NCBI RefSeq assembly: GCF_032362555.1
Contig: NC_083511.1
Location: forward strand, 2,666,001 to 2,730,000
DNA length: 64,000 nt
Reading direction: 5' to 3'
Origin: Amyelois transitella
Taxonomy: Eukaryota; Arthropoda; Insecta; Lepidoptera; Pyralidae
Shown here: in pieces, positions 33,694 through 46,300 of the stretch
Layout of the letters: every line of letters begins with the position of its first letter
Position numbering within the stretch: the stretch's first letter is position 1
Translations under genes and position numbers: made by a program
The notes under the pieces: model-generated
Told to the model about the DNA's origin: nothing
Database searches by the model: none
What the model saw: only the letters and a program-made list of their open reading frames with translations

Positions 33694-34307
33694 TTACTAA
33701 TTAATTAAAGCTAGTTTAAAATAAACTTAAGTCGCTGTCTTTAATTGATTTATTTAAGTCGTACCTAAGTATGAACTGGACTGCTATTGGCATGTAATTA
33801 AATTCTCATTTCCAAAGGTCCGCAAATCAAATTACTTGATTCATATACGTACTTGTTCTCTCTAAATTAATCAGAGTCCGCCAATGACACGAAAAAGCTT
33901 TTAGTCTTATTACCTACAACACAAACTTTAGGTACTATAACAGTGTTGGTGAAATCGTCAATTTAATGGTGCTTATAAAGGGTAGAACGTTCCTGCGCTA
34001 TCAAGCTCTAATGACTGCGATATTTTAACTAAATCATAACCGAAATTTTGTCACAGTATACCGTAAACATTTGGAGCGTCCGCACGACAGACTAGGTGCT
34101 TCAAACCTGTAATTATTTCACATCATTATACTTTGTAATAACATTGCTGGTATGACACGAGACACGCGAGCGAGGCTACAGCGATTTCTGCCCTGAAGGT
34201 GGGTTTATTTATGTTACGTTAACCTAACACCGTCGACGTTGTGTGTTGTGATTGTAGTGATCATAAAAACATAGATTAATATCAAGAAATTATTAAACGA
34301 TGATGTC

Positions 34308-37300
34308 ATGCCGGTTTGTTGTTTTCGCTGCGATGTAAGTACCTACCTAGTATAGTCAAAAGGTCATGTTACTAACTTATACCATGCTAATATCATCTGC
34401 CTCATTTTTAATGTGATAGATTTTTATAAGCAAACGTAATTTTGTGCATTCATGAGCATGCAAGTCACGCGGTCTTCGGTAAAAGTTGAAGTAGGTTAGG
34501 TAGTACTAGTAGACCTACTTTTATTTTTTAGTTTTCTTGGATCAACTGTTTTATAGTGGTAGCAGGAATACACCTACGTAACGTACCAGTAAATAATATT
34601 GTTGCACGTAGAACACGTTGTACATATTTAACTAGGTTACCCCACTTCTCACAATTTACCTTAGTTTATAAGCTGTTGATTTATCTTAATAAATCATGCA
34701 TTAAATAATTCCCATATTATTAACCGATCTTTGTGTTATATTTACCATCGCTATATATAGATATAGTTAGGTATCTCTGTTATAAGTGTAAGTATCTAGA
34801 TACTAGCGACATAATGAAGCAGCCCATAACCCAATGAACTGTATATGGGCCTGTCTTGAGTATAAAATAATAAAGGCGAAATTCTAGTCGACTGCAACAA
34901 ATAATGCTGTTATATTCGTAACTTGTATGACCCGCATTCACAGAAAGGATAAGGGCAAGGACTTTCCTACTGCCACCACACCACTGCGCAGGTCAATTAG
35001 GCAAAACTAACGACATTCAGTTAAAACCTATCTACGTACTACAAAACTAAGGCTACTAGCGCTAAAACAAAACGCCTTTCTGACGTTAGATTTACGATTG
35101 TCCTGATTAGTGATTAGTCTGTACTAACCTAGTATTTAAAATGCATTTTACAATGCGGCTGTTGCCTACGTCATCTCTTTGCAGTAATATTTTTGCCACT
35201 AATGCGCCTGCACGGTGTATAGGAACTCCAGGATATACGAAAATGCTGTTTTATATTACTTGTTGTGCTTGTGTTAGTGACAGTTTAATTAAAAATTTAA
35301 TAAGTGTTGGAACTGATTTTAATTTTTTGTTACTTTGTTTTGATGTAGCTTTCGTGATTTTATCTAAATGGTTAGTGTGACGGCTAAAAATAATACTTGA
35401 GTTAAGTTTTGTGTTTCTTTTTTGCTATTTAATAACTTTGTTTAAACTTTCGCCTGTTTATATATTCACATATTTCCCTCTTACTTCTTTACTCCCACTT
35501 ACCTCTTTAAAATTATTTGGTATTGTTACTTATAATTTTACACCACCTTAGAAACTTGAAAGTTACTTTTACGATCATACCCTGAAGGAAAATGTTGACA
35601 ATAAACTAATACTTACCTACCTAATTTAGTAAATCATAGTCAAATATAACGATGACTGAGGAACACGACGTTGACATTATTTTTAAACTTTGGTAAGTCC
35701 CAGACTTGGTCTGGTCTTGGATGATCTTGGAAAAAAAAATACAGAAAAAATTTCTACTTGTCAATGTCAAACACAAGTAAAGTAGAAGTGTTTTGTTTGT
35801 TTTAGTTTTAGTTTACTTACTAGTTTTTTTTGCCAGTTAATTGTTAAGTTTTAATATAATAAGTAATAACGGCTCAAGTAAAAAAAAAAACTGTCATTGC
35901 TTTACACATTAGACCCTATAATTAAATTTGGTTTACGTGAACTATGGAAGTTATTAAGCGCTTATTGCTGTACTTCAAAGTTAGTATCGAAACATTGCTC
36001 AAAATACTTACCTACCTTTTATTTATATATACCAAGAATTAGTAAATAGCTTCAAGATTTTATATACTTATATCTTGTTTTTCAAGTATGCAATGTATTA
36101 AAGAGTTTCTCGTTTCTTCCTGTATCGGTAATGTAACCTAAAATTTTTTGCAAATAAACTTGTTTGTCGGCAGACCGTGCTAGAATCTGGGAGTGTGGGG
36201 AACGCTTCCTCGTCTGATGAGGAGCTGGAGCAGTGGGAACAGATTTTTATGATGAGAGATGAAAATGGAAACAGTTATAATGACAAGTGAGTGTCTCTTC
36301 ATTTATTCCTATTTAAACAAGCACTCTAGTTAATTAATATACCTGCTGTCTAAAACTAATTTATTATTTGTATACATAAATAGCCAACAAGCTAATAAGT
36401 TATAATTTGTAATAAAGTAAATCAGTTTGATGAAGTTTAAAAAAAGAACTTTTTTCAGTTGTTTACTTTCTTAAAAAAAAAACTATATTTCTGTTTCTAA
36501 CATTTGTTCTATTTTTGTTTCGTAGAAGAAAAAAAGGAAGCATATGGTGTCGGCCATCGTGCATCCCTGTGTCAATAGTGATAGTGTTGATAGTCCTGGT
36601 GGTGTTGGTACCGCTGCTTGACCAGCCAAATGTTGTTCAGTTGGTGCCACCGAATGCTCCAGTTAGTTTGCATTGCTCAGATGAGTGTAGGTTAGTATTT
36701 ATTTATTTATAACTTTATTGCACAAATAAAAATGTACATTGGTGGACTTGATAACTGAGTATGTATGAATTGTATTTGTAAAATTTTTGTTAGCGTAGTT
36801 TTTGTAGGAAACATGGTACAAGAAGATGTAGTCTCTACCTGCCCCACCAGGAAAAATGTGTGATATTGAAAGACTAAACAGATGCAGATAATGCTTAAAT
36901 GAGTTGATTTATCTACAATTTTTTAACAAAAAGTCTTAAACATACTAAGAATATACTTTAAGCTTATTAAACTGACAAGGCATTGATAAATAATAACAAT
37001 AAAATTATAATAAGAAACTTTTGTTTCAGATTGTCATTAGTCGAGAGTATTCCGGAGGGACACATGTACCCTCCGAACATGACTCACATTGCCACTAAAA
37101 ATGTGTGGCTGGATCTCATAGACGAAGCTCAAACTACAATAGAAATAGCCTCCTATTATTGGAGTCTTAGGTTTAATGAAGAGTATCCATATAACTCCTC
37201 CATAGAGGTGAGTATTTCATAATTGGTACATTATTTATAACAAATGTGAAATTTATCTCATTAGCTTTGATTTTAAAAAAGAAATCTGTTTTCATCCAAT

Positions 37301-40300
37301 GTGTTACTCACTATTATCTGAATTTCTGTGTGTGTTTATGTATGTATTTATTGCATCATCAACATTGACATACTTCTGGAATGTGCTGTTCCGTCCTTCC
37401 TGTTGTACCTAAGAGTCCGCCGAGTCTGCCTATAATCACAATCAATTTTAATACAGATCAACTTCCATTCTGGTAGTGGAAAAATAATATAGTACGTGCC
37501 AGCTGCTTCTGTTCCATTCACATGGACTTCTGTGATTAAAAAGAATCTATTAACTGGAATTCTTTAAAATGTTGCAGGATTAACTTTCATGATATTTTGT
37601 ATTCAGTAGGTAAAATAGTTTACTGCTCCCAAAAGAAATGTCAATGCAATAACCAAAAGTAGCATTAGTCCTACTGATATTCTATTTAGTACTCAAAATT
37701 ATTTTTGTTTTATCCGCTGGCTGAGTTCCAGGCAATAATCGTTTCTTTCCTATTAGGAAGAGCATCTCCCATTTTCAAATATTTCGAGGCATAAAATTGC
37801 AACCAAACTGAAACACGGCAATATCAGCAGACATTCTCAAATTATCATCGGTCCTTATATGTCTATGGAATGTACTCGCATCAAATAACGAGTGGCCCGG
37901 TCGCCACGTATGTCAGGTTGTCATTGGGTCATGTAAATGAAACAAATATTGAGACTACTACTTATTTACCTATCTATATATCTCAACCTACACACTGCTT
38001 TCGTCTGATGGGTTACTATCATCTAAATCTTTCTCAGCGAAATGTGGCGTTTGAGTCTGAGTTATTAGCTCTATCTACCCTGTAAGGGATGGAAACGCAA
38101 ATGTGTGTGTTTTTACAGTTTTTTTTTTTGTTTTAGGGTGAGCAAGTGTTCCAAGCTTTATATGCTGCCGGGTCAAAAAGAAATATAAATTTGAAAATTG
38201 CTCAAAATTGGCCCACTAAGTTATACCCTAATATAGACACAGAATACTTAGTAAAGAAGAAAGCTGCACAGGTGTGTATGTTTTATAAATTTTTTTAGTT
38301 TGCATCAGATACTTTGTTAGCAACATCACTCAAAATTTCTTTTTTTTTTTTTAATTTTTAGCAGTTTGAATCTGCTGAATAATGCCGTGTAGTTCCCGGC
38401 ACCAATACAAAAAAGAATAAGACCACTCCATCTCTTTCCCATGGATGTCGTAAAAAGCGACTAAGGGATAGGCTTACAAACTTGGGATTCTTCTTTAAGG
38501 CGATGGTCTAGCAACCTGTCACTATTTGAATCTCAATTGTATCATTAAGCCAAATAGCTGAACGTGGCCATTCAGTCTTTTCAAGACTGTTGTCTCTGTC
38601 TACCCCGCAAGGGATATAGACGTGACCATATGTATGTATGTTGAATCTGCTTTGATGGAATACTAAGGATAAAAATATCATAAGAAATGATGCACACCTA
38701 ACTTATTTATTTAATTTCAATGGTTTTTAACCTTTTGTGTAATTTCAGGTGAGAAGTTTGAACTTCTCCAAGCTACTCGGCGGTGGAGTGTTGCACACGA
38801 AATTTTGGATTGTAGATAGAACACATTTTTATATCGGCAGTGCCAACATGGATTGGAGATCTTTGACGCAGGTAAATCTATTCACTTGTTTTCATAGCTC
38901 AGAAGCTTAATGGGAAATATGATGCCCTTTTTAGTTTAAGCATGTTCTCCCGTATGTAAAAACCATTTTATTTGGCGACTATACATAATAAAGTTGAAAT
39001 TTAAAACCTGCACATTCAGGCAACTGGATGTGTCCATGATGTTGCGGAGGTCAGATACGAATCTCAATTCCATCGTTAAGCCATGCAACTAAATTGAATC
39101 TTTTCAAGATAAGGGATAAAGATGTAATATGAATGTAATTACAATGAAGATTTTGCAATGATACGAGTAGCTTTTCTGTTTTAAAGTTTCTACTTGGTGT
39201 GGCACTCAACAAACATAATATCCACAGGTCAAGGAACTGGGAATCGTGGCGTACAACTGTTCCTGTCTGGCCACCGACCTGGGGAAAATCTTTGATGTAA
39301 GTACCCTAGTAGTATAAATAAACCTACATTATCCGTTTGAAATCATCTCACGGGTTCTTATGCAATTTGATGCCGTAATATGTACTTATAAAACAATCTT
39401 CTAAAGGCCCGAGCACACTAAAAGCAGGTTGGAAGCAGCGCAGTTTGAAAGCGAGCACGCGCCATTTTGTAATAAAAGAACTACAAGAAAACATTACAAT
39501 GTCCCAAAGTAAAAGTAAATTCCCTATGTTTTTTTCGATACTGACTTAACGATACAATATAAGGGAACGATACACTTATATATAGAATTTACGAAGAAAA
39601 ACACTTTTAATGTACGATACTTAGGTACTTACCTATATTTTCTGTTCTTTGTTTCCACTAGTGCATAATAACCCGCGTTCATTTGCGAGTGTGTAATTAG
39701 CTTGCATTGTTACAGCGGCTATTTTTATATGTCAGCAAATATTTACAATTCTTAACGAGTTGGCTGTGGGCTAAATTGTACAAAGGTGAAATGTTTGAAA
39801 TTAAATATACATCAATAAAATCGCGCCTCTTTCCCGGAGGGTAGGCAGATAACATGTATACATTTATTATTGTTGCTCTGTTTTTTTGGACGAAGCGTAT
39901 TGGTAATACCTGGCTGTTATTTTTAAATTAATTCTTTGAATAAATATCTACATTCATTTATCATTGTACTATGAGGCGCTTTGATTTTACAACAATATTT
40001 ATTGCCAGACGAATAAACATTTTTGATTCGTGCTTTGAACTTTTCGCTATGTGAGACATACATAGTTCATTGTTTATTTGTTTACATTTTAATAAAACAT
40101 CAGAGATGCGCAATGTAAATTCTGTCTTTGTAAAGTTATTCGCAAATAATTTTCTTTTGTTTATCTAAATTTCGATGACAGAAAGCTTTGTCATCGAAAT
40201 TTAGTTCCACAAATTCAGATGTTTGTGGAATTTGGCCACCATTATTTTCGTTTTTAATTTTCTAATACCACTTTGAAAATCGAATAAATTTTTTGTGCGC

Positions 40301-43300
40301 GCTTAGCCTATAATAAATAATCATGCGCTGTTTGGATTTGATAAACATTTGGTAAAAGGCCAGCGAAACATTTTGTTGATTGTTATTGTTTTCGTGAACT
40401 ACCGAAAACACTTTCAGTTCGAAAACTCCCATGTTTTCATAGGCGGGGTTAAAAAAACAATCAGTGGTCAATGCCCGGGCATTCCACTTTTGATCTTAAT
40501 TGACATGGTTTTTTTCCGGAAACAAACAAGAAGTAAAACAGGTCATGGCGAAAACAAGTCTGTGGAAATCACTTTGCGAATTTAAGTTACGTTGGGAAAT
40601 TTCGTGTAACACAAATAAGATGTAATATATTTGAGCTACATCAATCTGATCAATCAATCAAATCTGCTACACGCTACCGACAAAAACCTAAGCTTTAAAA
40701 ATACCAGTCGTCGCTTTTTTCTTTAAAAAAAACGATCAAATTGGGTAAATTACCTTCGAATGAATGCGTCCGAATCAATCGAATGGAGCCATTTATCCTG
40801 AGAGGCCCCGTACTTATCCAATAAAAAGTAAGTGAACCTTTACTGATTTGTAAAAACGTGAAGCGAATGGCAAGACATATGTTTTTATTTAGTAGGTACC
40901 TGTAACATATTATCCCAATTCCAACTAATATTATAAATGCGAAAGTAAGTTTTGTGTATGTGTTCCTTGTAATTTCGCAATAAGTTAGATTTTCGATGTA
41001 GATTTTGAATTAAGAACTTCCCCTGGGATTTGCGAAAAACCTGTATTCTCTTCTACTAACATGATAGCGTTAAATTCGCGCGGGCGAACCAACGGGTAAG
41101 CTAGTCAATCAATATTTATCTAAATTTTATAAAATTATCAGAAAATTGACAAACGGACACATCAGCCTTGCTGAAACAACTAAATTTGGCATTTATTAAC
41201 ACATATGAAAATAATAAAGAGAATAACATATAATGGTTAAGAATAAAAAAAAAAGTAAAGATCAATAAATATATTTTACTCCTTGTTCTGAGTAGAAATC
41301 GAATTAAATACAGAACCTTCTGATAGGTATGACCCATCCATAGTCAATAATAACCAATTGATATTTCAACCCATAGATATAAAACATGCCACTAAAAAGA
41401 AAATAATCAACTCAAAAACATTTTCTTTTCTGGAGCTGGTTTAAAACGTCTCCGTCTAGTATACGTAATCCATTCAACGTATGCATATTATTTTGTAACC
41501 TTCATTGAAGTTAGCTTAAAACAAAGAAAATATTTCCCGTTTTAGTATGAATGTCAAGAACTGTGTTTGTATCGAAGCAAGGACAACAATATTGAACACT
41601 CGTATCCAAGGCGAATACACTTTCAGTTTTGTTTCCTTTTATTAATGCAATTTCATGAACATTTCATATTGAAGGGGCGGAACTGCGCGCCCTTTGGGAT
41701 TGTCAGAAATGTTTGCTATTTTTTTATTGAAGTAAGTACTAAAAAGGCATGTTTTAGGTATTTGTTATTTGCTGTCAAGTTGTAGCCGTAGTCAAGTTAT
41801 AGTAACATATCACTAAAATTTCTTTTTCACAATTCACTTTACACAATTCGTTTAACTTATTTAATTTTCGTGAAAATTATGAATGTGATTTAAATGTAAT
41901 ATTGGGCGGATGCTCTTTCGTTAAAAAAATAAAATAAAAAAATATACGACGTGAATTAACCTAGATTGAATTGTTTAATATTATAAATGCGAAATTTCTT
42001 GTTAGTGGACCGACTTTGAGGAGACCACCATGATATGTTACCAATATGTTTGAAACGTTGGTAAAAGACATATACAACTTTTTTTGTAAATTCAAGTAAA
42101 ACGCGGGCGGATATGCGGGCTAAAGTATTTAAAAGTTCCCTCCCTCTAATTGATGTTCTTTTTGGAAAGCTGAAATGTCACTGTCTATATTTACTTCAAT
42201 GGCGTTTTATTTTTCTATGCACAATAAAATGTATAACTCAGAAAACGTATCAACTTAAAAGGTCCCTCCCTTAACAGCTGCAGTTTATTTCACTTTTCAT
42301 TCGCTCGGGTGCACTCCTTAGTGCAATTATTCTGCTGTAGTTAGCGATAGAATTGACAAGCAAGTATATATTCTGCTATAGAATTGACAACAGCTCTGGC
42401 TCTGCACATTATAGTTCGTTCACGTGTGATATTCTCTTTTAACGCTTTCCTATATATTTTTTTAAACATTACACGGGTTAGCATTAAGGTTGCAAATAAT
42501 TTTTTTGTGTTTCTGTGTCAATCAACATAATATGGTACTATTATGCCATCAGACATAAAGCCTTGATTACATGTACATCAATAAAATTATAATTGTGTAT
42601 AAAATAAAGAAATCCTACGGGAAAGAAGTACGATTTTATGTATGTGTGTATAAATAAATTTAAAAATTGAACGTTTATGTAGAGAAAAATCAATGGATTT
42701 ATTTATTTTTCACTTTCTTGTTTACTATGGTACATTTCTGCTCTTATGTATTAATAAAATGCCACATCAACTCAATACTATGCATTAGTGCATATTGTTC
42801 GACAAAAATAATAAACTATATTAGTTAACCAAGGGCGGGCGGACCCAAGGGCGAACCTTGTGGGGCGACATTTATTTTTAACTGGCCATTAACGAATGCA
42901 GCTCTAATTAAATTTGCATTTCGACACGATCCCGATATTAAAATAGATTAATCGATATAGGAATCGATTCCATGACAAGGCATGGATTAATTAATTGTAG
43001 GTGTTGCGACTGATTAATCGTTGATGTATATAACGGCTTTTAAAGTTCTTTGATACGATACTCGATACTCATATGATTAAAGAGTGAACCAAAGAAATAT
43101 GTATACTTACTTAGTAAGGCATCATACGAATCGAACCACTTCAGTCTATCTCAGGGTCGAATTTAAAAGGGTTTAAAACATTTAATTTTGCAATTATTAT
43201 TCTTCTTTCTCCTGGCTTTTAGTCCCGGTTGCATCCTAATCATTTTGCAGAGGAGCCCGGGTTGTATTGAAATTTGTTGAATAATTTATATTTTCGAAAT

Positions 43301-46300
43301 AATTAAAAATATCTTTTGTAGAATTATCTATCTAGACCTATCTTCTCAAAATTTTTCATTACGTAGTTGAAAAGCGGCAGTAATTCTCAAAATTAGATCA
43401 CATTAATGCGATAAGACCGCCATCTGCGTAACCTTTTCTTAAGATTAATATTTTATATTGTACTTGTTACGTACAATAGAGAATAATATGAAAATATTTA
43501 ATATATACCTAGGTACCGCGGTCTTAGCCTTTCTCAGACTATTGGCTGTCTTCCCCGTGAAGGATAAAGCTTTAGGTATGTATAATAAATATCAACACGG
43601 AATTTGCAAGCTCTTTGAAAATAATTATCGGCGTCAATTTGTGTCCGAATAAAAATTTGCCATCACTTCTATGAAATAGGTATTTTTCTATGTAAATTGT
43701 TTGCGTGCCGCAAGATTGTTACATACGACTTAGTCGGACTACATTATAATCTCTGACATTTAACAAACTATCCAACAATGATATTGCAATAACTTAAACT
43801 TAAGGTTACGCAACCCTTTCATGTGCAAGTTAAGGAAACCTTTGTTTTGGTCGTGGTATTATTAAAGGTATTGAAAGTTATACAATACGGTGCCCACGTA
43901 CCGAACTTAGTTGAAAATCAAGTTCGTAACAGCCACCGCTTTGCACGTAACTACAGCTTTAATATCACTAATTACACTACCCAACAAAATTGAAGTTAAG
44001 GAGAGCAACAGAGACCAGAGTATGATATTCTAGGTAAAACGACCACGCTTAATTCGAATCTGAGCTTAGAATTTTGCCTAGACGTCAGGTTTTTTTTTTT
44101 TTTTTTCTTTATTAATTGTACAATTTGTTACAGAAAAAATAAAAAACCGAGATATAAAATAGCAAGAAATCATTGTAATTAATAAAAAATAAACACATAA
44201 AATTATTAATAATGTATATAATCTATTCTAAAGTTGTTTTTCCCTTTGAATGTGGAGATTTTCTTTTATATTCGCAATCTGATTCTCTTGTAAGGAACCA
44301 ACAGTAATCGCCCATCATTGCGGAGTCCCATCGACCCTGATATCTTTTTTCCATCGTAAGAATGTCTTGATGAAATCTTTCACCCATCTCATCACTCACA
44401 GCTCCCAAATTTTCGGGGAAGAAACTTAGATGTGAGTGCAAAAAATGAATTTTCAGCGACATTCTACAGCCCATTTTTTGGTAGCTTTTCAGCAGATTTT
44501 CTATAAGTTCTTTATAGTTTTCTGCTTTTCTATTCCCTAAGAAGTTTGTGACCACATTTTGAAATGACTTCCAAGCTTGTAATTCGGTGTCATTTAACTT
44601 TTTCTCGAAGTCTTCATCTTTCATCAGTTTTCTTATTTGCGGACCCACAAAAATACCCTCTTTCAGTTTAGCGTCACTCAATTTAGGAAAAACGCTTTTT
44701 AAATATAGAAAAGCAGTACTTTCTTTGTTCAGAGCTTTTACAAAATTTTTTATTAGTCCCAACTTGATATGAAGAGGGGGCAGAAGAACATTTTTGGGAT
44801 CAACAAGTGGCACAAATTTTATATTTTCTTTTCCTGGTTCAAAAGAATCTCTATTAGGCCATTCTTTGACAATGTAATGCTTTTGAGTTGCTCTGCTGTC
44901 CCAGAGACAAAGGAAGCAACAAAATTTGGTAAAACCTCCCTGAAGACCCAGTAACAAAGCTATGACCTTTAAATCTCCACATAGCTGCCATTTATAACGA
45001 TCATAGTTTATAGATCTAAGGATAAGGGACATATTTTCGTAAGTTTCCTTCATATTATAAGCGTAAGCTACAGGAATCGATGGTTTTGTATTTCCGTTGT
45101 GCAACAAAACCGCCTTAAGACTCGATTTAGAGGAATCTATAAACAATCTCCACTCATTGGGCTGATGAGAAATATTTAAATTTTCTATTAGTTTATCTGG
45201 ATCTGTACAAAAGCAGACATTGTTTTCAGAAGTAAAAAACGTAGACAAATGTTTGTTACGATCTCTAAACACACTTATTTTTGTTTCTTTTGCTAATAAA
45301 TTCCATTGTTGTAACCTGGAGCCCAAAAGTTCAGCGTTTTCTTTTGTAAGGTTAAGGTCTCGGGCTAAATCGTTAAGTTCAGCTTGATTTATCAAGTGGG
45401 GTTCATTAGTACTTATCACAAAATTTGGATCAAATGCTGAAGGTGCACTACTGATACAATCTGCACTAGTGGAAGCAATATCGAGTGGTGGAACCGGTAT
45501 TGGAAATTCTTGGCCATGCGGAACAGGTCTTGTAGATGAAGAAGTATCAGGATAGACAATATTGATTTTCGTCTTCCTGGAATGTCCACTGGTCTTAGTT
45601 AAGCAAAAGTAGCAGTCCAAGCTGTGATCAGTAGGCTCACGCCACATCATTGGCATTGCAAACGGCATCGAAGAACGCTTGCCAGTCATCCATTTTCTCA
45701 GACTAGCAACACAAGTAATGCAGCAAATATGAGGAGCCCATTTTTTATTTTGGTGACCAATTGTAAAACCGAAATACGCTTCGTACATCACTTTAACATT
45801 CTCACTTACTGGTCTCCTTTGAGTTACGGGTGTAAAATTGCCACAAATGAAGCAAAACGTATCAGGGGAATTCACACAACTTATTTTATCAGAATTTTCA
45901 CTCATTTTAATAACAAATTTTAAATATAACCAAGTTATTACAGAAAATACGCAAAGCCAGTATTTGTTGTGTAGTAGTGTCATAAGAAAAATAAAGATAC
46001 CCTCATTTTATACTTGTCTATCTATCATATCATATGAATTATAAAGATACCCTCAAATAAATAGTTGACTATCATCTACATTTTTATCTTAGCCTGTATG
46101 CGGGTAAATTATAAAAAAAAATATTTAAAAAAAAACCAGACGTCTAGACAGATTTTGGTAAGCATATTTGTAATCAGTAATGCTAGTGCTACATCGTGAT
46201 ATAGGTCAGTGTTCTGTTGCCCGAACCTTGTAGACTAGTGTTATTTTCAGTTTGTACATGGTCTTAGAAAGGAGTCGTGCGGCTCCTTTTGTGGTTAAAG

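Larger units (their letters stand above)
21543..34299. other. Repeat-rich intergenic region
   Basis: About 12.7 kb without a convincing host exon. It is a patchwork of LINE 3' ends, element B copies, Helitron-like elements, a CGTAG-rich inverted element and a 21-bp minisatellite (listed separately) separated by AT-rich sequence. Additional short element B pieces lie at about 26300-26400 (+), 26650-26790 (-), 27006-27065 (-), 28174-28320 (+), 28635-28840 (-), 30145-30260 (-), 30925-31010 (-), 31342-31590 (+), 31930-31990 (+) and 32920-33020 (+). Upstream exons of the PLD gene or downstream exons of the unknown gene could hide here. Confidence 0.6.
39297..44080 (+). other. PLD-like gene intron 7, left part
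   Basis: AT-rich. It holds a short dispersed repeat near 39405-39470 (GGCCCGAGCACACTAAAAGC, related to 12210-12260), a LINE tail at 39815-39850, two adjacent hairpins at 40165-40230 and a Helitron-like element at 40920-41104. No host exon was recognised. Confidence 0.55.

Noticed and set aside
35141..35380. 79-codon open frame as a gene
   Set aside because: It lies within intron 1 of the PLD-like gene, has no recognisable similarity, and its composition is like the surrounding AT-rich DNA.
40349..40585. 78-codon open frame as a host gene
   Set aside because: No family similarity, no splice context, and it lies inside a PLD intron.
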